Below, piece by piece: positions 9,947-19,722 of a stretch of 64,000 nucleotides of DNA (its first letter is position 1; the number at the start of each line of letters is the position of its first letter). Below the pieces are notes generated by a model. That model ran no database searches. It was given only the letters and a program-made list of their open reading frames with translations, and was not told where the DNA came from. The stretch lies in contig CAVYTS010000025.1 in assembly GCA_963771305.1 (NCBI GenBank), forward strand, positions 1 through 64,000, written 5' to 3'. The position numbers were made by a program, and so were the translations under genes. This DNA is from CAJCIT01 sp963771305 (GTDB lineage Bacteria > Acidobacteriota > Terriglobia > Bryobacterales > Bryobacteraceae).

Positions 9947-11902
9947 TTACCTCGCTGCGCGCGATGCTGGTGGATTAGGGAGATTAACTGCTAGGGCCGC
10001 GGCGGCCCAAGCGGTACCCGCCGCCGAAATCCATTGATCATGGCCATGTGGAAATCCGCTCTCGAAATAGGGCTGAAATTTCACTGCCCGGCTCTTCACG
10101 TACCACGAACCATCTTCCAACTGTGTGCGCCGCAGAAACTCGATACCTCGGCGGCATACCGGATCTGAGGTTGCCAGAGCAGAAACTTTGTTAAGAGCGT
10201 AGAGCGCCTGGCCGGTCGCGTACGCATCGCTGACGAATCCCGGTCGCTGCCCCCAACCGCCATCGTCGCGCTGAATCGTTATCAGTCCCCGGGTCAAATC
10301 CTTCAAATCCGCCGGACCAAGGCCGCTCCAATGGAGACCGAGCAATTGCATCGTACGCTCCTCCGTGACCTGCGGCGAAAAGGCGAGGAGCCAGGCGCGC
10401 GCGCGCTCGATACGGGGCGCAATCTCGGCCCGACGCCCTTCAGGGCTATATACCTGAAGACCGCGGATTGCCCGGGCAGTCTCAGTGACGGGCGATGTCA
10501 TCGGGGGCCTGTTGACAAGGAAGGGCCACCAGCCGTCCTCTTGTTGTAATCCGATGATATGGTGAACCAGCGCATCGGTAACCTCGTCTGGCGTGTAGTG
10601 CTGGTCCGCCAGGCTGGCTAGCAGAGCTGTATTAGTCACAACCAAGCCGCGATGCTGGAGTAATGGTTCTGTCTCCGCTGCCCGTACAGTCATCACTTGC
10701 TTGATCGCGTCGGCGGATAGCTTCTCATTCACGCGCAAGCCCTTTTCGCGCGCCTCGGCAATCAGCATTCCAGTAAGGTACTGATGGTGACACGCGCCGC
10801 AGCCCGATTTGGCGAAGAATTGTGCGCCGCTTGCCTGGAGCAGTGCCACACTCTTCTCGACAGCCTCCCGAATAGGAGGAGGAGACCCAGGATTTGCGAC
10901 CGGGCGACCGGCTGCCATGACGGAGGCTTCATCGCCCTTCACACCCGCCCCTCGCAGCAGTTTCACAATCGGCGTTTCCCCCCACAGGCCCGCCCACGCG
11001 AGTGCGGTCCGGCCGTTGTGGTCTTTCGCATTCACATCGGCACCTTTGGCCAGCAGAACGCGAACGGTTTCGACGTTCTGGGATTCGGCGGTAACAGCCA
11101 GCAGCAGCGGCGTCATTCCACGCATATCCGAGACGTTGACAGATGCGCCGGCATTGAGGAGGATGTTGACTTCTTCGGAATGGCCGCAAGAGGCGGCTGT
11201 CATGAGTGCCGTCAGTTCTCCCATATCCTGAATACCCGCCTTCACCGGAGGGTTGTGCTCGGATTTGAAGTTGACATCAGCGCCATAAGCAATCAGCATC
11301 TTCACCGCCTCCACATTTCCGCGCAAAGAAACATTGATCAAGGCAGATCCGAACTGCGCAGACTCATTGGGGTCGCCTCCTTTCGCCAACAATTGCCTGA
11401 GGATGGCTACATCGCCGGCGTCGGCCGCGGCTGCGATTGCCCCGCGATTCAAGGAATCCCGCACCCTTACGTCGGCGCCCGCCGCGAGCAGCTCCTTGAC
11501 CGCATCGGCCGCTCCGACGGTTGCCGCTGCGGACATGAGTGCGGTGCGGCCGGAGTTCGCCCGGGCGTTGACGTCAACACCGCTCGCAATCAGCACTTGG
11601 ACCTTTGCCGCGTCATGGGCGCCCCAGATCAGGGCAGTCGCCCCGAACTTGTTCTTCGCATTCGGATTGGCTCCTTTATCGAGCAGCAGTTTCATGCACT
11701 CCGAAGTCGAATATTGGGCTGCGTACATAAGTGGCGTGGCCCCGTGTTCGTCGCGCGCGTTAAGGTCCACACCTTCGCGCAAGAGATTCTGAACTTCAGA
11801 CATGTCGCCGGCTCGAATGGAACGGAAGAGGCTCCCGTTAGTGATGTCCGTGCTGCTGAGGAGCACGGACGCACCTAGTATTGCAAGCGGCCGAATGTTC
11901 AT
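9947..11902 (-). CDS. Ankyrin-repeat protein with CxxCH motif and cyclase-like C-terminal repeats
   Basis: A ~651-residue exported protein. A short hydrophobic leader (IRPLAILGASVLLSS) precedes about ten ankyrin repeats (DEHGATPLMYAAQ, NSGRTALMSAAA, DMRGMTPLLLAVT, DHNGRTALAWAGL). A linker follows, then GCGACHHQ, a CxxCH covalent-heme motif. The C-terminal half has prenyltransferase/squalene-cyclase-like QW repeats (QQEDGWWPF, QRDDGGWGQ, QLEDGSWYV). I chose ATG 11902 because GGAGG lies 6 bases upstream; ATG 11908 is too close. The combination is known in Acidobacteria and Planctomycetes, but the role is not: the CxxCH may bind heme or may be structural. Transcribed divergently from the wHTH-kinase gene. 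Confidence 0.85.
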   Translation of the reverse strand: MNIRPLAILGASVLLSSTDITNGSLFRSIRAGDMSEVQNLLREGVDLNARDEHGATPLMYAAQYSTSECMKLLLDKGANPNAKNKFGATALIWGAHDAAKVQVLIASGVDVNARANSGRTALMSAAATVGAADAVKELLAAGADVRVRDSLNRGAIAAAADAGDVAILRQLLAKGGDPNESAQFGSALINVSLRGNVEAVKMLIAYGADVNFKSEHNPPVKAGIQDMGELTALMTAASCGHSEEVNILLNAGASVNVSDMRGMTPLLLAVTAESQNVETVRVLLAKGADVNAKDHNGRTALAWAGLWGETPIVKLLRGAGVKGDEASVMAAGRPVANPGSPPPIREAVEKSVALLQASGAQFFAKSGCGACHHQYLTGMLIAEAREKGLRVNEKLSADAIKQVMTVRAAETEPLLQHRGLVVTNTALLASLADQHYTPDEVTDALVHHIIGLQQEDGWWPFLVNRPPMTSPVTETARAIRGLQVYSPEGRRAEIAPRIERARAWLLAFSPQVTEERTMQLLGLHWSGLGPADLKDLTRGLITIQRDDGGWGQRPGFVSDAYATGQALYALNKVSALATSDPVCRRGIEFLRRTQLEDGSWYVKSRAVKFQPYFESGFPHGHDQWISAAGTAWAAAALAVNLPNPPASRAAR

Positions 11903-12182
11903 CTTCATCCTCCATGTCGCTCTTACGGTATATTGCTTTCGACCATTCGCTCCTTGATTTATCACTGATTTGCTGCTGACCTCGCCTGATCTGCTAAGTG
12001 AATGGCGGGTCACAGGTTACCGGACGTCAAGATCGCGGGCAGCGAGATCGCTTTGCCCAGACTACGAACGGAGAGGCGATTCTAAGAAACAATCAGTTGA
12101 CATGCGCGGACGGGGACGAGCAATTTGATACCCTCCGCTCGCCTTTTCTGGTAAACTCTGGCTTCAGCTCGGCTAACCCCAA
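11903..12182. promoter_or_regulatory. Divergent intergenic region between ankyrin gene and wHTH-kinase gene
   Basis: This 280-base region must contain the promoters of two divergent genes. The kinase protein carries an OmpR-type winged helix, so autoregulation from here is a natural hypothesis. No operator or promoter element could be assigned with confidence. Confidence 0.35.
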
Positions 12183-15100
12183 ATGCCCGCTGCCCCGCCC
12201 TCCCACATCGTCCGGTTCGGTGCGTTTGAACTAAACATTAAAGCCGGAGAACTAAACAAGAACAGGCGCAGGGTTCATCTGCAGGAGCAGCCCCTTCAGA
12301 TTCTGAAGATGCTCCTCGAACATCCCGGCGAGGTGGTGACAATGGAGGCTATTCGCAGGAAGCTCTGGCCAAACAATACCGTCGTCGAGTTCGACAACAG
12401 CATTCACGCCGCCATTAAGAAGCTCCGCCTGGCATTAGGGGACTCAGCGGAAAAGCCACGTTATGTCGAGACGGTGGCGCGGCGCGGATACCGGTTGAGA
12501 GTGCCGGTGGAGTGGGTGGTGGCGCAACAGTCGGTTGGCGCACAGACTACGATCGCCGAGGGCGGCTTCCCGTCTCATACTAATTACGCCGCAAAACTGA
12601 TTGGCAAGAAGGTTTCCCACTACCGCGTCCTGGAGATGCTGGGCGGCGGCGGCATGGGGCTGGTTTACAAAGCGGAAGACATCAAGCTAGGCCGCCGAGT
12701 CGCCTTGAAGTTCCTGCCGGAGGAACTGGCCAGTGACCCTCTGGCGCTCGAGCGTTTTGAGCGCGAGGCACGCGCGGCCTCAACGTTGGACCATCCGAAC
12801 ATTTGCACGATCTACGAAGTCGAAGAATATGAAAAGCGCCCCTTCATAGTGATGCAGTTGCTCGAGGGGCAGACGCTGCAGGAGCTGAATCAGAGCGGCA
12901 TTCTTGTAAAGCCGTTACAGCTTGAAAAGCTGCTCGACCTGGCAATTCAAATTGTAGGCGGGCTGGACGCGGCGCACGGGAGGGGTATCATCCATCGCGA
13001 CATCAAACCAGCGAACATCTTTATTACCCTTCGCGGCGAAGCCAAGATTCTGGACTTCGGATTGGCGCAACTGGATGGAGGGGAGGAGCTTGCCGCGCCG
13101 ATGGGAGAAACAGGCCAGGCTCCTGACACGAGTCTCACGCGAACAGGCGTGGCGATGGGCACGGCGCCGTATATGTCGCCCGAGCAGGTGCGGGGCGAGC
13201 GGTTGGATGCTCGCACCGACCTATTTTCATTCGGCTTAGTGCTCTACGAAATGGCGACCGGACAGCCGGCATTCAGAGGCGAGACGGCGGCGACACTTCA
13301 CGAGGCCATCGTGGCCGGCGTGCAGCCTCCGGTGCGGGAGTTGAGTTCCGAACTCCCGGCAAAGCTGGAAGGGATCATCAATAAGGCTCTTGAGAAGGAC
13401 ATTGAGAAGCGCTACCAAGCCGCCTCGGAAATCCTTGCTGATCTGAGATCGGCTGCCGAGGGTTTATCCCGTCAGAACCCAGCGTCCGGCCATCGCCTGC
13501 CGTTTTTCAAGCGCTTGGCACCCCAGGCTATGACCCGACAATGGTGGCTCGTTGCGGCTGCGAGCGTCTTGACCGTAATCGCGGTCGCCGGCGCCGTCTT
13601 CCGATTCACGAAACCCCAGGGGCCTTCCCTACCGGGCCTGCTCGATATGAAGCAGCAACAACTCACTGCCAATTCCAGCGAGAACGCGGTGGTGAGTGGC
13701 GCCGTTTCACCCGACGGCAAATACCTCGTCTACACCGACCTGAGTGGAATTCACATTAAGGTTATTGAGACGGGTGAAACCCAGACCGTTCCGCAACCAG
13801 ATGCACTTAAGGAGAATCAGGTTGACTGGTTTATAGTCCCCTGGAATCCTAATGGCACAAGGTTTCTGGCCAATTCAAATCAGGCCGGGCGGCGTCCCAG
13901 CATCTGGACCGTCTCGCTGACGGGTGGAGCGCCACGCAAGCTTCGCGACGACGCCTACGCGTGGTCGCTTTCGCCGGACGGTTCTTCAGTGGCGTTTACG
14001 ACCAACCCAGGTAGATTGGCGTCTTACTATCCCTGGCCGAACTACGGTTTTGGCGATCGTGAGATCTGGCTGATGGATGCTAACGGCGCACAGCCGCGCG
14101 AGCTTTTTGGGCTGGACGAGAACGGTGGTTTCGCCAATGTCCAATGGTCTCCAGATGGCCAGCGAGTGGCCTACCTAAAGTTCCACGAAGGAGCCGGCCG
14201 GTTCGACGTCGCCATGGAAAGCCGCAGTTTGAAAGGTGGGCCTGCCACCACCATGCTCTCTGAAGCGAAGCTGCAAGGGTTTCGCTGGTTGCCGGATGGA
14301 CGGTTGATCTACTCATTGGCAGAATCGGACCCCAATGGAGGTAGTTGCAACTTCTGGGAAATGCCAATCGAGGCGCGGACGGGCCAACCCGGCGAACGAG
14401 CCAGGAGATTGACCAACTGGGCTGGATTCTACCTGGACAGTATGACTGCGACGGAAAGCGGCAAGCGGCTCGCATTCCGAAGGTTAAGGGCTCAAGGCGG
14501 CGCTTTTGTTGCCGAACTCGCAGCCACCGGCACGCGCATTACTACCCCACGCCACCTGACGGTGGCCGAGGAGTACGCTTTTCCAACAGCATGGACTGCC
14601 GATAGCAAGGCAGTTGTTTTCCTTGCCTATCACAACGGTCGATGGGGGATTTTCAAGCAGTCCCTAGATGAGGGTATGGCTGTACCCATCGCTATCGAAC
14701 GCGAGAATGTGAATGCGTGGGCGCCGCGCTTGAGCCCGAATGGCGCTTGGATCCTCTATTTACGAGCGTCGAAAGAGGCTGGCCCTTCATCACCGGCCGA
14801 TCTCATTCGCGTTCCTGTAACTGGTGGACCTCCGCAGTTGGTTTTCACAGGCTCCGTTCACGGATCGCATCACTGCGCAAGGTCGCCGTCGACCTTGTGC
14901 GCAATCGCCAGGCAGGCTTCCGATCGGAAGCAACTCATCTTTACGTCTTTCGACCCGGTAAAAGGCCGCGGCCGTGAGCTCGCCAGGTTTGACACCGACC
15001 CAACTGCCGACTACACCTGGGATCTTTCTCCCGACGGTACGCGCATCGCCATTCTCAAAGTCTCGGAAGAAAAAATCCACATTCTTTCTCTGAGTGGCAG

Positions 15101-15365
15101 GACGTCGCGGGAGGTCATCGTCAAGGGTTGGAAGCATGGGCAGTACTTGTACTGGGCGGCGGACGGGCAGGGGTTCTTTATCTCCGGCTCTACTCAACGA
15201 GGTGTAGTTCTGCTGCACCTAGATTTGCGCGGCAGAGCGCACTTCTTGTGGGAGCAGAAAGTTCGCAGCGACACCTCGTGGGCCGTGCCTTCGCCGGACG
15301 GTCGCCACTTGGCGATCATGGCCTCGACCTGGAATAGCAACATGTGGATGCTTGAAAAGTTTTGA
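12183..15365 (+). CDS. Winged-helix / Ser-Thr protein kinase / TolB-propeller fusion protein
   Basis: A 1060-residue protein in three parts. Residues ~8-110 form an OmpR/PhoB (CadC-like) winged-helix domain (FGAFELN, LQEQPLQILKMLLEHPGE, VEFDNSIHAAIKKLR, YVETVARRGYRL). Residues ~144-415 form a Hanks-type kinase: loop GGGGMGLVYKAED, VALKFLPEEL, catalytic HRDIKPAN, DFGLAQ, and GTAPYMSPEQVRGE. A membrane segment near 452-472 (WWLVAAASVLTVIAVAGAVF) leads to an extracytoplasmic WD40-like/TolB propeller (repeats such as SPDGKYLVYT, SPDGSSVAF, SPDGTRIAILK). All catalytic motifs are intact. The layout suggests a membrane one-component sensor that both phosphorylates targets and binds DNA. No ribosome binding site is obvious, so the start rests on the ORF. 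Confidence 0.92.
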   Translation: MPAAPPSHIVRFGAFELNIKAGELNKNRRRVHLQEQPLQILKMLLEHPGEVVTMEAIRRKLWPNNTVVEFDNSIHAAIKKLRLALGDSAEKPRYVETVARRGYRLRVPVEWVVAQQSVGAQTTIAEGGFPSHTNYAAKLIGKKVSHYRVLEMLGGGGMGLVYKAEDIKLGRRVALKFLPEELASDPLALERFEREARAASTLDHPNICTIYEVEEYEKRPFIVMQLLEGQTLQELNQSGILVKPLQLEKLLDLAIQIVGGLDAAHGRGIIHRDIKPANIFITLRGEAKILDFGLAQLDGGEELAAPMGETGQAPDTSLTRTGVAMGTAPYMSPEQVRGERLDARTDLFSFGLVLYEMATGQPAFRGETAATLHEAIVAGVQPPVRELSSELPAKLEGIINKALEKDIEKRYQAASEILADLRSAAEGLSRQNPASGHRLPFFKRLAPQAMTRQWWLVAAASVLTVIAVAGAVFRFTKPQGPSLPGLLDMKQQQLTANSSENAVVSGAVSPDGKYLVYTDLSGIHIKVIETGETQTVPQPDALKENQVDWFIVPWNPNGTRFLANSNQAGRRPSIWTVSLTGGAPRKLRDDAYAWSLSPDGSSVAFTTNPGRLASYYPWPNYGFGDREIWLMDANGAQPRELFGLDENGGFANVQWSPDGQRVAYLKFHEGAGRFDVAMESRSLKGGPATTMLSEAKLQGFRWLPDGRLIYSLAESDPNGGSCNFWEMPIEARTGQPGERARRLTNWAGFYLDSMTATESGKRLAFRRLRAQGGAFVAELAATGTRITTPRHLTVAEEYAFPTAWTADSKAVVFLAYHNGRWGIFKQSLDEGMAVPIAIERENVNAWAPRLSPNGAWILYLRASKEAGPSSPADLIRVPVTGGPPQLVFTGSVHGSHHCARSPSTLCAIARQASDRKQLIFTSFDPVKGRGRELARFDTDPTADYTWDLSPDGTRIAILKVSEEKIHILSLSGRTSREVIVKGWKHGQYLYWAADGQGFFISGSTQRGVVLLHLDLRGRAHFLWEQKVRSDTSWAVPSPDGRHLAIMASTWNSNMWMLEKF

Positions 15366-15588
15366 AAGCTCCGGCGATACCCCATAAGCTATAGCCGGCC
15401 AAACTGGGTTGATTTCAGAGCGCTTAGGCTGAAGACGCAGGTTCAACCAGATTTGGCTGGTCAATTTACTGCAAACGGAAGCGATCCACTTGTCCGTCTA
15501 GCGGCTAAACCGCGGAACTGCCTGCCCTAGGCGCCGCGAGGTCTTCATTATGGGGAGGTTCATCGGATTAGGACTGATAAACATTTTT
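15366..15588. other. Intergenic, 3' flank of intron copy 1
   Basis: No gene seen. It separates the kinase stop codon from the 3' end of the first ORF-less group II intron on the opposite strand. Confidence 0.4.
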
Positions 15589-16559
15589 GTCGGGTAGGAC
15601 GATGGCGCTTTGCGGGCTTCGAAATGATGCCGCGGTTTCCATCGCCCTCCCTAAAATTCCGTACGGCGGGTTGCCGAGTCGGCCCGCGGAATCGCACCGC
15701 GAGCCGCTCACAGAACCGTGCGTAAACCTCTCGATTTACACGGCTCGTGCGACCGAGAGAAGGCTGCCGCCTTCCGTTTAGCATGAGGGCTCTTCCTGTC
15801 TCCAGTTGACCCGAACAAACGTCGATCACCGGCTCCCTTGGCTCCGCGATCATTACAATCGCTTCAACGCTACTACGAAGCCGTCCGCCCCTGATCGGAG
15901 CATCGGTATTTCTGCCTCGCGGTTCTTCCGCTTGTGCATTTTTCCGTTAACATCTCCGAGCAAGTTCTCAAGTTCCATACAAAATGCCTGAATGAGATTC
16001 GCGCCTCCTATACACCGGACACCGCATGGCCAGTAAGTAAGGTTCCTTCCATGCTTATCCCTGGATCGGGGAAAGATCCTGGTTTCGATGTCATCTAACC
16101 GTATTTCGATGCTTCCTCAGAGGTTCATTCGCATTCGCCTCTCTCATTCACACCTGACGTGATCAAGCCACGCCTTTTAACTGTTACGTTCACGACCATG
16201 GTCTTTCGACATAAGCCGCTAACAGCGGTTTGAAGCCCCTTCTTACAAAGCGGCTCCGAAGGGCCCACCTTCATCATTCGTACAGCATAGACCTTGCGGT
16301 CTTTCTTGACACACTTCCCCGGTACGGCTTCAAGGCCGGAATATCAGACGCGGCCTTCCCAGCACGCTGGTTTGCCATCGCCCTTCGTACCCTCTGCTGC
16401 CATCGCTTTTCCCTGCTCTGTGTCAGGGACGATGCGCTTACAAGCACCTCCGTGCAAGCGGTCTCTCCGCTTTACCCCAGGGGCCCTCGCTCCGGTCCGG
16501 GTTATTCTGTCCCGGTCCATCAACGCTTACTCGACCCCATCCGCCCCACTCGCAGGCAC
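15589..16559 (-). mobile_element. ORF-less group II intron, copy 1 (uninterrupted)
   Basis: On the minus strand this ~971-base unit starts near 16559 with GTGCCTGCG and ends at 15589 with CTACCCGAC. Domain V is clear at 15711-15746: GAGCCGUG pairing with CACGGUUC around a GAGA tetraloop. Domain VI follows, closed by GGCGAUGG pairing with CCAUCGUC, with an A seven bases from the 3' end as the likely branch point. A residual peptide ending ADGFVVALKRL resembles the leader of intron-encoded proteins, so the RT gene was probably lost by deletion. Its sequence repeats at 17114-18937 with few differences, except that this copy lacks the inner intron. The 5' end is set by where the two copies stop matching. 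Confidence 0.75.
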
Positions 16560-17113
16560 ATTCTGATTTCACCGTCTCGCGGCTTATACGAAATGCCATC
16601 GCTGTGCATGCCATTGGCATGCCTAGGCAACCCACGACTGGTTCTGAGCTTTCATCGCTGATCTTTCACAACATGTCGTCCTCTGAGACCACGGGGAATT
16701 CTGCGGCTGCATACACCCAGTTCCTTCACCACAGACAAGGGCCTTCAACTCCAGTTAACAGTTTCGGCATTCCCAAGATCCTCACACTCCGATTCTGGTG
16801 AGGGAGATTGTTTTCGAGGCTTAACTACGGTTCGCTTGCGCTACGACCTGCTGTTTTGCTGGCTCTCCTTGTCGGAGCAGACCGGATTTTCACCCAGCCC
16901 ACGAGAACGTTTACTTCCGAGCTTCCGACGGTTTGGTCACCCGCTCCGTCGCCGGATATCTCTACAGTGCCAACTGGGAAATTTGCACCGGCAGGGCTTT
17001 CACCTGCTAGATCAACAACTAGCTTCACTGCACAAACCGGCCAATCTGTTTGCTCCGCAGCTTTCAGCGTAAGCGACTTAGAATCAGACAGATTGGCAGG
17101 TTTCAAAGCATCT
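16560..17113. other. Spacer between two intron copies
   Basis: No protein gene is convincing. Read on the minus strand it has several hairpins, such as CCTCAC...GTGAGG near 16780-16805, and it looks like structured RNA. It may be debris of a further group II intron, but no domain V was found in it. Confidence 0.35.
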
Positions 17114-18937
17114 GTCGGGTAGGACGATGGCGCTTTGCGGGCTTCGAATGATGCCGCGGTTTCCATCGCCCTCCCTAAAATTCCGTACGGCGGGTTGCCG
17201 AGTCGGCCCGCGGAATCGCACCGCGAGCCGCTCACAGAACCGTGCGTAAACCTCTCGATTTACACGGCTCGTGCGACCGAGAGAAGGCTGCCGCCTTCCG
17301 TTTAGCATGAGGGCTCTTCCTGTCTCCAGTTGACCCGAACCAAACGTCGATCACCGGCTCCCTTGGCTCCGCGATCATTACAATCGCTTCAACGCTGTCG
17401 GGTCGGAGGTGGCGCACTCAGTTGCCCGAGTGCTGGCCACCGTCCGCCGCCCAAACGGGGTGTGCGGTTTTCCCGCGCCCCGCTTTCACGAAGGCACAAA
17501 CAACGAGACACGATTCCAACCCTATCGAGTGGGGCTGGCTCCGCCCCTGTCAGGTTGATCTGGTCCGCCAGTATCCTCGGATGATGATGTACGGGTTTTT
17601 CCCAAAAGGAACTGATCCACCTCATCGCCCTTACGCGCTGACTTCCCTTCTCTTTCCTCCTGCCTTCGTCTGCCGCCTTCCCCGACCCACTCCGGTCGCC
17701 GATTGCTCGGTCACACGGCTTTCACCGTGTTTGAAGTACTATTCGGCAGTCCGACTACTGACCGAGCATCGCTTCCCATTTCGCTTTCGCTTATAAGGTC
17801 GCTTATCCCCATACCGCGGGGAACTCTGCCAGTCCTCCTGAGGTCACGCATCACTCTTCTGTACCGCCATCCGCAAACACCTTGGTGCGGCGGGTGAATG
17901 AGTAACGCCTTCGCCTCCATAATGCAGGCTCGACCTTGCCCCGCCTTTGGCCGACCGGTTCATCTTCGGGGCAGCCCCCATCGATTACGGCCCGGTACTT
18001 CTCCTCATGCCCTTCGGATTCCACCTCGCGGTGGACACCCTGCCCTCCGGAGTCCTGCGAAATGGTGGCTCCAGGTCCGCCTTGTTCTGTTTCCGGCTTT
18101 CGCTTTCGTGCCCGTGTAGACGTCTCCATACCTTCCTTCCTTCTCCGGCCCGCGAGGCCATTACCCCCGCGTTCGGATATGGCGCTCCTCATTCGAGCGC
18201 CAGAGGGACTTCAACCCTCCTGAACAATGCGCTGCTCAGCGCACACTACGAAGCCGTCCGCCCCTGATCGGAGCATCGGTATTTCTGCCTCGCGGTTCTT
18301 CCGCTTGTGCATTTTTCCTTTAACATCTCCGAGCAAGTTCTCAAGTTCCATACAAAATGCCTGAATGAGATTCGCGCCTCCTATACACCGGACACCGCAT
18401 GGCCAGTAAGTAAGGTTCCTTCCATGCTTATCCCTGGATCGGGGAAAGATCCTGGTTTCGATGTCATCTAACCGTATTTCGATGCTTCCTCAGAGGTTCA
18501 TTCGCATTCGCCTCTCTCATTCACACCTGACGTGATCAAGCCACGCCTTTTAACTGTTACGTTCACGACCATGGTCTTTCGACATAAGCCGCTAACAGCG
18601 GTTTGAAGCCCCTTCTTACAAAGCGGCTCCGAAGGGCCCACCTTCATCATTCGTACAGCATAGACCTTGCGGTCTTTCTTGACACACTTCCCCGGTACGG
18701 CTTCAAGGCCGGAATTTCAGACGCGGCCTTCCCAGCACGCTGGTTTGCCATCGCCCTTCGTACCCTCTGCTGCCATCGCTTTTCCCTGCTCTGTGTCAGG
18801 GACGATGTGCTTTGAAACACCTCCGTGCAAGCGGTCTCTCCGCTTTACCCTAGGGGCCCTCGCTCCGGTCCGGGTTATTCTGTCCCGGTCCATCAACGCT
18901 TAGCTTAGTCGACCCCATCCGCTCCACTCGCGGGCAC
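17114..18937 (-). mobile_element. ORF-less group II intron, copy 2, hosting a second intron (twintron)
   Basis: This is the same intron as copy 1. It starts near 18937 (GTGCCCGCG on the minus strand) and ends at 17114 with CTACCCGAC. Domain V is at 17235-17270 and is identical to copy 1. The unit is ~1824 bases because 848 bases (17397-18244) interrupt it precisely: copy 1 reads GTAGT|AGCGTTG where copy 2 has an entire second intron at the bar. Removing the inner intron restores a ~976-base intron nearly identical to copy 1. The flanking exons of the two copies differ, so they are separate insertions or a duplication followed by divergence. Confidence 0.75.
17397..18244 (-). mobile_element. 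Inner ORF-less group II intron, 848 bases
   Basis: On the minus strand the segment starts at 18244 with GTGCGCTGAGC, a perfect GUGYG 5' end, and ends at 17397 with CCGACCCGAC. Domain V is at 17452-17485: AGCGGGGC, stem GCGG with GAAA-type loop, then ACCCCGUU, preserving the AGC triad. Domain VI follows (GGUGGC pairing with GCCACC), and an A lies seven bases from the 3' end. No reverse transcriptase is encoded; minus-strand frames here are Arg/Lys/Glu-rich shadows of RNA. It would need a maturase in trans. The empty site in copy 1 defines both ends to the base. Confidence 0.8.
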
Positions 18938-18954
18938 ACCCTCGATGCATCACC

Positions 18955-19042
18955 GTTCCGGGCTCATGGTCATCAAGATTCCGAGCTGATGGCGATCGCT
19001 GTTCCGGGCTGATGCCGATCAAAAGTCGGCGGATCCCGGAAC
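18955..19042. repeat. Three 23-base-spaced repeats, likely IS21-type terminal repeats
   Basis: A 20-base unit, gttccgggctgatgccgatc in its third copy, recurs at 18955, 18978 and 19001 with period 23 and a few mismatches. An inverted partial copy, ggatcccggaac, follows at 19031-19042. Arrays of this kind are typical of the ends of IS21-family elements, where the transposase binds. No istA/istB genes are present, so this would be a solo end. Confidence 0.5.
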
Positions 19043-19722
19043 GACGATTGCGCACGGTCTGAAAAGCCGATCCTGACGAAAACGTGACAGACCCCGAAGC
19101 TTAAGTTAAGACCATCGGAGCTAGATCCGTCCGTCAGTTCGTCGCTTTAGCCGTGTAACATTGCGACTAAACAACCTTACTCAGCCATCGGGAAGTCCGA
19201 CCGAAACCGCGCACTTGGTTTTTGTTCTCAGTGAGATCTAGTTTTGGACCATACGGGGTGCCCGGCATGGACAGGCATCGCCGGCTCGCACCGATCACGC
19301 TGAAAGCATTAAGAGATGATGCGTTCGATCACAGCGCCAGCTGGGTCGCAAAAGTTCGAAACGGTCCAGGGTGGGGAGCCTATTTGTTTCAATAACTTAG
19401 ACTTCTTTGACTTGCCTTCCGTGGTACTCTCCCGCCTGAATATGCTCTGTAAGTGCTTGATTCTTCGTATGTGTGGGTGATTTCGTGCAGCTGCCGAAAG
19501 GCTTGTAAAGTCGAGAACTGAACAACCCTTCTGAAATGAACGCATTCCACGATCTTGAAGCCAAGAAGCTCGAGCCACTGTGGAGACTTTTGTGGGTGGT
19601 GCGCTTTAGGAATCTCTTCAAAGAAAACACGGGCGACGTGCTTCCGGCCGATCGGCTCGCATTAGCAATCGCTTTGTCTCATAATCACAGTTTGGCGCGT
19701 CTGACCGGCCGCGGAGACTGCA
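19043..19722. other. Intergenic, nothing firm
   Basis: A 66-residue open frame from 19536 overlaps the oxygenase start but shows no motif. No other feature recognised. Confidence 0.35.

Noticed and set aside
10784..11878. 364-codon plus-strand frame
   Set aside because: Antisense shadow of the ankyrin repeats; GC-rich periodic sequence opens the other strand.
17851..18192. Minus-strand 113-codon frame in the inner intron
   Set aside because: Highly charged translation of intron RNA domains; no RT motif.
18955..19042. CRISPR array
   Set aside because: Period of 23 leaves no spacer; repeats are imperfect and lack cas genes.
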